From contig NZ_JABTEX010000001.1 in the NCBI RefSeq assembly GCF_015711645.1, forward strand, positions 558,001 to 622,000: DNA of 64,000 bases, written 5' to 3'. The position numbers and the translations under genes were made by a program. Below the pieces are notes generated by a model. The model worked only from the letters and a program-made list of their open reading frames with translations, made no database searches and was not told the DNA's origin. This stretch comes from Planomonospora sp. ID82291. GTDB taxonomy: Bacteria > Actinomycetota > Actinomycetes > Streptosporangiales > Streptosporangiaceae. Numbering within the stretch: position 1 is the stretch's first letter; each line of letters starts with the position of its first letter. Shown here one piece after another: positions 1 to 6,776 of the stretch.

Positions 1-97
1 GCCTGACCATCAGCCACGCCCATCCGAAGAGGCCGATGGGCAGCAGGATCCCGACCACCCCGGCCAGGACGAACCGCTTACCGGATCTCTCATTCAC
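1..97 (-). CDS. 5' end of a membrane or secreted protein gene (cut by window edge)
   Basis: Reading leftward from a GTG at 97 gives an N-terminus with a short basic head (about residues 3-8, with R, K and R) followed by a run of hydrophobic residues (VLAGVVGILLPIGLFGWAWL), typical of a signal anchor or first transmembrane segment. The frame stays open to the window edge, so only about 32 codons are visible. No family can be named. A competing ATG at 93 lies in a different frame that soon stops. The start is divergent from the broken DUF3995 gene. The hydrophobicity pattern is seen directly; that it is a real gene is an inference. Confidence 0.45.
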   Translation of the reverse strand, partial: MNERSGKRFVLAGVVGILLPIGLFGWAWLMVR

Positions 98-322
98 CGC
101 GGACGGGCCCGGCCATGATTCGATCATGCGCGAATGGTGGCATACCGAACATTCCTTGACCAGGAGTGAAGGACAGGCGGCCATGGTCGCGTTCATGGAC
201 GTGGGACCGCTGGACCGGAGAAGAGGTTTCACGCCGAGTACGGCGGCAGCCGCCGAAAGGGCGGGATCGGCCCGCTCTGAGGACCGCCGAGGAATCGGGG
301 CCGTCCGCTGTAGCGTGCGGGC

Positions 323-916
323 ATGACGAGATCACGATCCGGAGAACGGGAATCGGCGCGCCCTCGTCGGCGGTGGCCCGGCTACGCGGTCGCGGCCTGG
401 GGGTTCGCGTTCGCCGTGCCGAGCTTCTACTGAGCGCTCGGCGGTACGGCGGGCGCGACCACGACGATCTCCCCCTCCCTGGTCCGGCTGATGGAGGAGC
501 AGGTCACCTGGTTCGTGGTCACCCTGTGGGTCACCGGCCTCCTCAAGGTCGCCGGCGGACTGCTGGGCCTCACCCTCGCCCGCGGCGTCCGGGGCCGGGC
601 GGTGAGCCCGCTCCTGCAGTTCGCCGCCTGGGGCGCGGGCGTGCTGCTGTTCTGGCACGGCACCCTCTTCGTGGTGCAGGGTTTCCTCGTCGAGACCGGC
701 TCCGTCGTGCTCGCCCCGGACCTGCTCCCGGTGAGCCGTTGGTACACCTACCTGTGGGGGCCGTGGTTCATGACCGGCGGCATCCTGTTCGCCCTGGCGG
801 CCCGCTTCGACCTCGGTCACGTGCCCGACCGCCGCCGCGGTGCGCTCGCCGGAGCCGTCGGCGGGATCGGCGCCCTGGGCCTTTCGGCGGCGATGCCGGC
901 CGCGGGGGTCGCATAG
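323..916 (+). pseudogene. DUF3995-type membrane protein interrupted by one in-frame TGA
   Basis: From an ATG at 323 the frame encodes a four-helix integral membrane protein of about 197 codons. After a basic head (RPRRRWPGY) the first helix reads VAAWGFAFAVPSFY and then hits TGA at 431-433. Translation of the same frame continues without another stop as ALGGTAGATTTISPSLV and three further hydrophobic segments to TAG at 914-916. DUF3995 proteins usually have FYWALGG at this point, so the TGA replaces an expected TGG (Trp) codon: a one-base nonsense change with both halves otherwise intact. An internal ATG at 491 could restart translation but would drop the first helix. It is either a recent pseudogene or a base-call error. 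Function of the family is unknown. Confidence 0.7.
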
Positions 917-1016
917 CACCCCTGACCGCGCTCCTCGAAGCTCGGATCCGCATCCCGGGTCAGGTCACGGCGGAACCTCCTCCGCACTGCACACCTGGAG
1001 CTCCGGATAGCTCCGG

Positions 1017-1042
1017 TGACCTCCGGAACCATCCGGAGGTCA
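1017..1042. promoter_or_regulatory. Perfect 10-bp inverted repeat, likely antitoxin operator
   Basis: TGACCTCCGG (1017-1026), a 6-base spacer, and CCGGAGGTCA (1033-1042) form a perfect inverted repeat ending 17 bases before the antitoxin ATG. Two further direct copies of AGCTCCGG lie just upstream (about 999-1016). Phd/YefM antitoxins bind palindromes overlapping their own promoter, so an autoregulatory operator is the natural reading. No T-run follows, which argues against a terminator. Confidence 0.55.
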
Positions 1043-1059
1043 GAGCTACAGTGGACGGT

Positions 1060-1341
1060 ATGAGTGCACTTCCCATCGACTCCTCCCCCGAGGAGCCCAC
1101 CAGCACGGTCGGTGTCGCCGAAGCAGGCAAGACCCTCTCCCGGCTACTCGACCGGGTGGAGGCCGGAGAGCAGATCATCATCACCCGGGGCGGACGGCCC
1201 GCCGCAGTCCTGGGCCCCGCTCCCCGGCCGCCCTTCTCCGGCCAGGCCATAGGAGACCGCCTGGCTCGGTGGTTCGAGGAGTTCGGTCCCGACCCCGACT
1301 TCGCCGACGACATCGAGGCCGCCATACGGGACCGGCCTTGA
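1060..1341 (+). CDS. Phd/YefM-family antitoxin
   Basis: A 93-residue acidic protein. Residues about 15-50 match the Phd/YefM DNA-binding fold: VGVAEAGKTLSRLLDRVEAGEQIIITRGGRPAAVL follows the family pattern of a short beta strand, a helix with conserved L, and the I-x-I-T-R-x-G-R-P-x-A-V-L strand pair. The C-terminal part (PDPDFADDIEAAIRDRP) is the acidic, flexible tail that wraps the toxin. The start is the ATG at 1060, placed just after a palindromic operator. The stop overlaps the likely TTG start of the PIN toxin, so the pair is translationally coupled. Family assignment is solid; regulation is inferred from the family. Confidence 0.85.
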   Translation: MSALPIDSSPEEPTSTVGVAEAGKTLSRLLDRVEAGEQIIITRGGRPAAVLGPAPRPPFSGQAIGDRLARWFEEFGPDPDFADDIEAAIRDRP

Positions 1342-1748
1342 CCTCGCGTGTCGTGATCGACACCTGCGTCATGGCGGACATCGAGCGTGGAGTCCTCGAT
1401 CCACGGCGCCTCGCTCCCTACGACCCGGCGATGTCCGTGCTGACCTTGGGAGCGCTGCTGACCGGGCTCGCGAAGGCGAAGACCAAGGCGGAGCGCGAGC
1501 AACGGACCCGGAGGATCAGTGGTCTGGTGCGCCTGGTTCCGGTGCTGGACTTCTCTCTCCGTACGGCCGTCGCCTACGCGATGCTCAACGCCGCAGCCCT
1601 GTCGAAAGGACGTGAAGGACAGCGGTCCGACATGCTCATCGCCGCCTCGGCGATGGAACACGGCGCCTTCTTGCTGACGAAGGACAAGGGGTTCGACCGG
1701 CTGCGCCATGTCAGCCGGATCAAAATCCTGCACCCGAGAGATCTCTGA
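1338..1748 (+). CDS. PIN-domain toxin (VapC-like) lacking one catalytic acid
   Basis: A 136-residue single PIN domain, the ribonuclease partner of the Phd-like antitoxin. A TTG at 1338 overlapping the antitoxin stop is the only start that keeps the first strand (RVVIDTCVMADIERG, Asp in the first catalytic position). The third and fourth acids are present (RSDMLIAASAMEHG and TKDKGFDRL). At the second position, where VapC proteins read T-L-x-E-L, this protein has TLGALLTG, with Ala in place of the usual Glu. PIN nucleases coordinate Mg2+ with these acids, so activity may be reduced or altered. The frame is otherwise intact and full length. It is convergent with the oxidoreductase gene downstream. 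Confidence 0.82.
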   Translation: MTSRVVIDTCVMADIERGVLDPRRLAPYDPAMSVLTLGALLTGLAKAKTKAEREQRTRRISGLVRLVPVLDFSLRTAVAYAMLNAAALSKGREGQRSDMLIAASAMEHGAFLLTKDKGFDRLRHVSRIKILHPRDL

Positions 1749-1792
1749 GAAGCCCCCCAGCTCCTGACCCTCGTCCGGGCCGAGCCCGTCGC

Positions 1793-1816
1793 GGGCGCCG
1801 TGCCGGTTCGGCGCCC
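1793..1816. terminator. GC-rich hairpin between convergent genes
   Basis: GGGCGCCG (1793-1800) and CGGCGCCC (1809-1816) form a perfect 8-bp stem with an 8-base loop, between the PIN toxin stop and the convergent oxidoreductase stop. There is no U-tract, as is common in actinomycete terminators. The location supports bidirectional termination. Confidence 0.45.
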
Positions 1817-1858
1817 CTCCTCTCGCTCCCGTGAACGGGCAGGGGGTGCCCGACCGGG

Positions 1859-2839
1859 TCACTCGCCGGGGAAGCGCACTCCCGCCTGGGCGCGGACCTC
1901 GTCCAGGATGCCCATCACCTCGAGCGTCGACTCCCAGGGCACCAGCGGGCTCTCCAGCAGTCCCTCGCGCAGGCAGCGCATGGCCTCGACGGCCTCGTGG
2001 TTCATGCCGTTGCCGTCGAAGGGCACCTGGAAGGTCTCCGGCTCCCCGTCCGTCCGGTACAGCGTGAAGGCCTCCGGCCGGAAGAACAGGTGCGGCAGCT
2101 CGATCCGGCCGAGCGGCCCGGAGACCGAGGCCGTGACCGGGCTGTGCGTGGTGATGCCGCAGGAGAGCATCGCGACGGCGCCGTCCGCGTAGCCGAGGAG
2201 CATGCCGGTGTTCTCGTCCACACCCTCGGGGGTGAGCCGGGCCCAGGACTGCACCCTCTCGGGGGCGCCGAGCAGCAGGTGGGCGAAGGAGACCGGGTAG
2301 ACGCCCAGGTCCAGCAGGGCGCCGCCGCCCAGCGCGGGGTCGCGGAGCCGGTGGTCGGGGCCGACGTCCACGGAGATGCCGAAGTCGGCGTGCACGGTGT
2401 TCACCGGGCCGAGCACGCCCTCCCGGACCAGCTCGACGAGCCTGCGGATGGCCGGGTTGCAGCGCATCCACATGGCCTCCATGAGGAACAGCCCGCGCTC
2501 GCGCGCCAGCTCCACCAGCTCGGCGGCCCGCGCCCGGTCAAGGGTGAACGGCTTCTCGCACAGGACGGCCTTGCCCGCGTTCAGGCAGGTCGTCACGGCG
2601 TCGTAGTGGGCGCTGTGCGGGGTGGCGACGTAGACGATGTCCACCTCGGGGTCGGCGGCCAGCTCGGCCCAGGTGCCGTGGGCACGGGGGATGCCGTAGC
2701 GGTCGGCGAAGGCCTGCGCGCTCGCGATCGACCGGGACCCGACGGCGACCACCTCGGCGTCCGGCAGCGGCTTCAGGTCCTCGGTGAAGGACGCGGCGAT
2801 GCCGCCGGTCGCCAGGATGCCCCACTTAATCGTGCTCAT
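1859..2839 (-). CDS. Gfo/Idh/MocA family NAD(P)-dependent oxidoreductase
   Basis: 326 residues, the usual length of the family. The N-terminal Rossmann fold begins MSTIKWGILATGGIAASF (G-x-x-G-x-I variant of the dinucleotide loop) and is followed by VVAVGSR. The family signature CEKPFTLD carries the catalytic Lys of the E-K-P motif at about residue 95. The C-terminal alpha/beta substrate domain contains GGGALLDLGVYPVSFAHLLLG, like the D-xylose dehydrogenase and trans-dihydrodiol dehydrogenase branch (G-x-L-x-D-x-G-x-Y). It probably oxidises a sugar or related polyol, but the substrate cannot be read from sequence. It lies 64 bases downstream of prfC on the same strand with an A/T-richer gap, so it may have its own promoter. 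Confidence 0.88.
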   Translation of the reverse strand: MSTIKWGILATGGIAASFTEDLKPLPDAEVVAVGSRSIASAQAFADRYGIPRAHGTWAELAADPEVDIVYVATPHSAHYDAVTTCLNAGKAVLCEKPFTLDRARAAELVELARERGLFLMEAMWMRCNPAIRRLVELVREGVLGPVNTVHADFGISVDVGPDHRLRDPALGGGALLDLGVYPVSFAHLLLGAPERVQSWARLTPEGVDENTGMLLGYADGAVAMLSCGITTHSPVTASVSGPLGRIELPHLFFRPEAFTLYRTDGEPETFQVPFDGNGMNHEAVEAMRCLREGLLESPLVPWESTLEVMGILDEVRAQAGVRFPGE

Positions 2840-2903
2840 AGCGCCCTATCCCATCATGCCTGGACAACTGGTGGAAACGCTCCCACCCCGGCGGGCCGGG
2901 CCG

Positions 2904-4490
2904 TCAGCCGCGGGTGTCGGCGAGCAGCGGCTGCAGCACCAGGTTCGGGTGGTCGCGCAGGACGCCGCGCATCCGCCACTCGTCGGTGAACAGCGCCAGC
3001 AGCGCCCCGTCGATGGTCCGGGTGAGGACCTCGACCCCGCGCTGGCGGGTCAGCACGGGCGCCGACTCGGCGTCGGTGAGGCGGGCCAGGCTGAAGTCGA
3101 GCCGGTCCAGGGCGATCTCGGTGGTGAACTCCCCGGCCAGCCGGTGCTTGACCACGTCGAACTGCATCGGGCCGACCGCCGCGAGCACCGGCGACTGGTC
3201 GCCGCGGATCTCGGAGCGGAGCACCTGGACGACGCCCTCGGCCTCCATCTGCTCGATGCCCTTGCGGAACTGCTTGGACCGGCTGGAGTCGCGGACCCGG
3301 GCGGTCCAGAAGTGCTCGGGCGCGAAGCTCGGGATCTTCGGGAACTCGACCGGCCGGCCGTCGTAGAGGGTGTCGCCGGGCCGGAGGGCGGTGGCGTTGA
3401 CCAGGCCGATCACGTCGCCGGGGTAGGCCTCGTCGATCGTGGCGCGCTCCTGGCCGAAGACCGACTGGGCGTACTTGGTGGCGAAGGGGCGGCCGGTCGC
3501 CGCGTGGGTGAGCACCATGCCGCGCTCGAAGCGGCCCGAGCAGACCCGGACGAAGGCGATCCGGTCGCGGTGCGAGGGGTCCATGTTGGCCTGGACCTTG
3601 AAGACCAGCCCGGAGAACGGCTCCTCCAGCGGGCGCGGGTCGCCCTTGACGTCGGGGCGGGGCGCGGGCGCCGGGGCGATGTCCACCATGGCGTCGAGCA
3701 GGCGGCCGACGCCGAAGTTGGACAGCGCCGCGCCGAACAGCACCGGGGTCGTCTCGTGGGCCTCGAACGCCTTCTGGTCGTGGTCGGACCCGATCGCCGA
3801 GAGCAGGTCGGCCTCGTCCCTCGACCGCTCCCAGTCCTCGCCGATCTCGGCGACCGCCCGCTCGGGGGTGAGCTCGGTCTCGATGGCCTTGGTGGCGCCG
3901 CCGGGCGTGCGGGTGTAGCGGACGGCCCGGTCGGCGATCCGGTCGATCACCCCGTGGAAGAAGCCGCCGGTGCCGATCGGCCAGGTGATGGGGGTGGGCT
4001 TGAGCCCGGTCTTCTCCTGGATCTCGTCCAGCAGCTCCAGCGCCTCGCGGCCGGGCCGGTCCCACTTGTTGACGAACGTGATGACGGGGATGCGCCGGTG
4101 GCGGCAGACCTCGAAGAGCTTCAGGGTCTGCGGCTCCATGCCCTTGGCCGCGTCGAGCAGCATGACCGCGCAGTCGACGGCGGCCAGCACGCGGTAGGTG
4201 TCCTCGGAGAAGTCGGCGTGGCCGGGCGTGTCCACCAGGTTGAACATGTGCCCGCGGTACTCGAAGCGCAGGGCGGCCGAGGTGATGGAGATGCCGCGGG
4301 CCTTCTCCATGTCCATCCAGTCGGAGGTGACGCCGCGCCGCCCGGCCTTGCCGTGCACGGCGCCCGCCTCGGTGATCGCCGAGGCGTGCAGCGCCAGCGC
4401 CTCGGTCATCGTCGACTTTCCGGCGTCGGGGTGGCTGATCACCGCGAACGTGCGGCGCCGCGCCGCCTCCTGCGCGATCGCGGTGCTCAT
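2904..4490 (-). CDS. prfC: Peptide chain release factor 3
   Basis: 528 residues, close to the 529 of the E. coli protein. It is a translational GTPase that removes RF1/RF2 from the ribosome after termination. GTPase motifs are in order: G1 SHPDAGKST (about 19-27), G2 RGISITSAAL, G3 DTPGHADFSEDTYR, and G4 NKWD (usually NKMD or NKLD). Domain 2 and the RF3-type C-terminal domain follow, with GIEQMEAEGVVQVLRSE and VGPMQFDVVKHRL as recognisable blocks. The start at 4490 was chosen because GAGGAGAAG lies 3-5 bases before it; an upstream in-frame start at 4550 would add 20 residues without a ribosome site. It is divergent from the first PP2C gene. Confidence 0.95.
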   Translation of the reverse strand: MSTAIAQEAARRRTFAVISHPDAGKSTMTEALALHASAITEAGAVHGKAGRRGVTSDWMDMEKARGISITSAALRFEYRGHMFNLVDTPGHADFSEDTYRVLAAVDCAVMLLDAAKGMEPQTLKLFEVCRHRRIPVITFVNKWDRPGREALELLDEIQEKTGLKPTPITWPIGTGGFFHGVIDRIADRAVRYTRTPGGATKAIETELTPERAVAEIGEDWERSRDEADLLSAIGSDHDQKAFEAHETTPVLFGAALSNFGVGRLLDAMVDIAPAPAPRPDVKGDPRPLEEPFSGLVFKVQANMDPSHRDRIAFVRVCSGRFERGMVLTHAATGRPFATKYAQSVFGQERATIDEAYPGDVIGLVNATALRPGDTLYDGRPVEFPKIPSFAPEHFWTARVRDSSRSKQFRKGIEQMEAEGVVQVLRSEIRGDQSPVLAAVGPMQFDVVKHRLAGEFTTEIALDRLDFSLARLTDAESAPVLTRQRGVEVLTRTIDGALLALFTDEWRMRGVLRDHPNLVLQPLLADTRG

Positions 4491-4726
4491 CGTCTTCTCC
4501 TCGCCGTGCGGTGGGGACTCGCGTCCGGGTACTGTCGTCCGTACCGTCATCCAGGGTGTCGGAACAGCTTACGCGCCGCCGCGCGCGCCGATTGATGTGA
4601 CGACACTTCCCCGGGCCGCTTGCGCCAGTACGGGCGCACAGTGGATCGTTGGGAGATCTCGTGCCCGTACCGACCGTCCGAAAGCGATTCACTCGTGCGA
4701 CTCGACGTTTCAGCAGTGATGTGCAG

Positions 4727-5491
4727 ATGATCACGCTCCGCTATGCGGCGGGTTCCGACGTCGGCCGGGTCCGCCAGGGCAACGAGGACTCCGCCTACGC
4801 GGGCCCCCGGCTGCTGGCCGTCGCCGACGGGATGGGCGGCCACGTGGGCGGGGAGGTCGCCAGCGCGGCCGCGGTCGCCACGGTCGCGCCCCTGGACCAC
4901 GAGTGCCCGCCCGACCTCGTCGCCGCCGCGGAGAACGGGGTCCACCGCGCCAACCGGCGGCTGCGCGAGATGGTCGAGCAGGACCCGAGCCTCACCGGGA
5001 TGGGCACCACCCTGACCCTGATGCTCTGGGACGGCCCCCGGGTGGCCCTGGCCCACATCGGCGACTCCCGGGCCTACCTGCTCCGCGAGGGCGACCTCTA
5101 CCAGATCACCTACGACCACACGCTCGTCCAGACCCTGATGGACGACGGCCGGATCACCGCCGAGGAGGCGGCCCGCCACCCGCACCGGTCGATCCTGCTG
5201 CAGGTCCTGGACGGCAGCGACACCATCGAGGTCGACCTGTCCCTGCGGGACGCCGAGGTCGGCGACCGCTACCTGCTCTGCTCCGACGGCCTGTCCGGGG
5301 TGGTCGACGCCGACCGGCTCCGGCACGTGCTCGCCACGATCGACGACCTCGACACCGTCACCCGCACGCTCATCGAGCTCGCCTGCGACGCCGGCGGCCC
5401 GGACAACATCACCTGCGTGGTGGCCGACGTGATCGACGAGCCGGGGCCCGCGCAGGACGCCCCGATGATCGTCGGCGCCGCCGCGCCGTAG
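4727..5491 (+). CDS. PP2C-family Ser/Thr protein phosphatase (first copy)
   Basis: 254 residues, a bare soluble catalytic domain (PstP/PrpC type without a membrane anchor). Metal-binding motifs of PPM phosphatases are intact: RQGNEDS (about 16-22), VADGMGGHVGGE (32-43), IGDSRAYLL, SDGLSGVV and GGPDNITCVV near the C-terminus. It should dephosphorylate Ser/Thr phosphoproteins using Mn2+ or Mg2+. The start is uncertain: ATG 4727 and GTG 4721 both lack a clear ribosome site, and the frame is open to 4649. A close paralogue lies 0.4 kb downstream on the opposite strand and a Ser/Thr kinase lies 3.4 kb downstream, so a local phosphorylation circuit is plausible. No partner can be proved from sequence. 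Confidence 0.9.
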   Translation: MITLRYAAGSDVGRVRQGNEDSAYAGPRLLAVADGMGGHVGGEVASAAAVATVAPLDHECPPDLVAAAENGVHRANRRLREMVEQDPSLTGMGTTLTLMLWDGPRVALAHIGDSRAYLLREGDLYQITYDHTLVQTLMDDGRITAEEAARHPHRSILLQVLDGSDTIEVDLSLRDAEVGDRYLLCSDGLSGVVDADRLRHVLATIDDLDTVTRTLIELACDAGGPDNITCVVADVIDEPGPAQDAPMIVGAAAP

Positions 5492-5699
5492 CCCGCAGCG
5501 CCGCAGACCGCAGCTCCGCAGACCCCCACACCATGGCCCGCGGCACCGGCGGACCCACGCCGCCGAACTCACGCCGCCGGGCCGGTCCGGCCGTACGGCC
5601 CGCCGTGCCGCGGGGCCCTTGGCCGGTCCTCCGACGACCGATATCGTCGGTCTCCCGAGCCCGTCTCCGAACCACCGCCCCACGCGAAGGGACGTCGCC

Positions 5700-5789
5700 G
5701 TGTACAAGGAATTCGCCATCGAGGCCGTCGTCTGGCTCATCCCCGTCGTCATCCTCGTCGGTCTCGCCTACATGATCACGAGCGCTTAG
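5700..5789 (+). CDS. 29-residue single-span membrane peptide
   Basis: A GTG at 5700, preceded at 8 bases by GAAGGG, opens a 29-residue frame: a short charged head (MYKEFAIEA) and then a hydrophobic span (VVWLIPVVILVGLAYMI) ending in TSA and TAG. Length and hydrophobicity fit one transmembrane helix. The ribosome site and the clean head-span-tail layout argue that it is real, although frames this short also arise by chance. It lies between two PP2C phosphatases and just before a hairpin terminator. No family is recognised; it could be a membrane tether or small regulator, but nothing shows a partner. Confidence 0.55.
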   Translation: MYKEFAIEAVVWLIPVVILVGLAYMITSA

Positions 5790-5838
5790 GATCCGCCTGC
5801 CGTACCGGTCGCGCCCGGCGCCCGGGCACGGCTCGGCG

Positions 5839-5858
5839 CCCGCCGCCCGAGCGGCGGG
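5839..5858. terminator. Hairpin between the small membrane peptide and convergent PP2C
   Basis: CCCGCCGC (5839-5846), loop CCGA, GCGGCGGG (5851-5858): a perfect 8-bp stem with a tetraloop in the gap where the plus-strand peptide gene meets the minus-strand phosphatase gene. The compact loop and the convergent position support a bidirectional terminator. Confidence 0.5.
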
Positions 5859-5894
5859 GCGAGGCCGCCCGGGCGACCAGGGCGGAAGCCGGGG

Positions 5895-6692
5895 TCAGGG
5901 GGTCAGTCTCCGCTCGGTGACGGCGCCCACGACGAACCGCTCGGCGCCCGCCGGGTGGGGGCCGAACTCGGCGACGACGCAGGTGATGTTGTCGGGGCCG
6001 CCGCCCCGGTTGGCCAGGTCGATCAGGAGGCGGGCGGCCTCGTCGGGGTCGCCGACGTCGGTGAGGGTGTTGAACAGGGTCTCCGGGCCGACCACGGCGG
6101 TCAGGCCGTCGGAGCAGATGAGGTAGCGGTCGCCCGGCCGGGCCTCGCGCAGGGTCAGGTCCAGCTCGCCGTCGCCGGTGCCCTCCAGCACCCGCAGGAC
6201 CATCGACCGGCGCGGGTGCTCGGCCGCCTGCTCGGGGGTGATCCGCCCGTCGTCCACCAGCGACTGGACGAGGGTGTGGTCGTGCGTGATCTGGAAGAGG
6301 GCGCCGTCGCGCAGCATGTAGGCACGGGAGTCGCCGACGTGGGCCAGGGCGAACGCGGCGCCGTCCCAGAGCATGGCGGTGAAGGTGGTGCCCATCCCGC
6401 GCAGCGCGGGCTCGCGGTCGGCCATCTCGCGCAGCGCGTGGTTGACGTCCCTGGCGGCGCCCCTGAGGGCGTCCCGCAGGTCGGCGCCCGTCGCCGGCAG
6501 GCTCTCGTCGAGCGCGGCCAGGACCGTGACGGCGAGCGCGCTCGCGACCTCCCCGCCCGCGTGGCCGCCCATCCCGTCGGCGACGGCCAGCAGGCGCGCG
6601 CTGGCGTAACCCGAGTCCTCGTTGGACTCGCGGCGGACCCCGACATCGGAGCGGGCGGCATAGCGCAGTGCCAGTCCTTCGTTTTGTGCCAT
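5895..6692 (-). CDS. PP2C-family Ser/Thr protein phosphatase (second copy)
   Basis: 265 residues, a soluble PP2C catalytic domain closely related to the first copy. RRESNEDSGYAS (about 20-31), VADGMGGHAGGE, VGDSRAYMLRDG, SDGLTAVV and GGPDNITCVV carry all the expected metal ligands. The start ATG at 6692 has no ribosome site but sits 6 bases after a good -10 box, so the message is probably leaderless. It is divergent from the DNA methylase gene with only 84 bases between starts, so the two may share regulation. Both phosphatases are intact, suggesting separate substrates or dosage rather than decay of one copy. Confidence 0.92.
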   Translation of the reverse strand: MAQNEGLALRYAARSDVGVRRESNEDSGYASARLLAVADGMGGHAGGEVASALAVTVLAALDESLPATGADLRDALRGAARDVNHALREMADREPALRGMGTTFTAMLWDGAAFALAHVGDSRAYMLRDGALFQITHDHTLVQSLVDDGRITPEQAAEHPRRSMVLRVLEGTGDGELDLTLREARPGDRYLICSDGLTAVVGPETLFNTLTDVGDPDEAARLLIDLANRGGGPDNITCVVAEFGPHPAGAERFVVGAVTERRLTP

Positions 6693-6698
6693 GAGGGC

Positions 6699-6727
6699 AG
6701 TAAAGCACTGGTTGAAGCACTTCACAA
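6699..6727 (-). promoter_or_regulatory. Promoter for a leaderless PP2C transcript
   Basis: Read on the minus strand: TTGTGA (6727-6722), 17-base spacer, TTTACT (6704-6699), then GCCCTC and the ATG at 6692. Both hexamers match 4 of 6 consensus bases at ideal spacing, and the distance from -10 to ATG puts the transcription start at or near the A of ATG. The spacer holds a short inverted repeat (TGAAG/CTTCA, about 6713-6724 on the plus strand) that could bind a regulator. Confidence 0.5.
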
Positions 6728-6776
6728 GCAAAGATGTTGTAGACCGTTTCATCTCAGTCAACTACGCTGGCTGCCC

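Noticed and set aside
4491-4726. Promoter hexamers for prfC and the first PP2C in the divergent gap.
   Set aside because: Several weak -35/-10-like words can be drawn, none with both convincing hexamers and spacing, so no feature was called.
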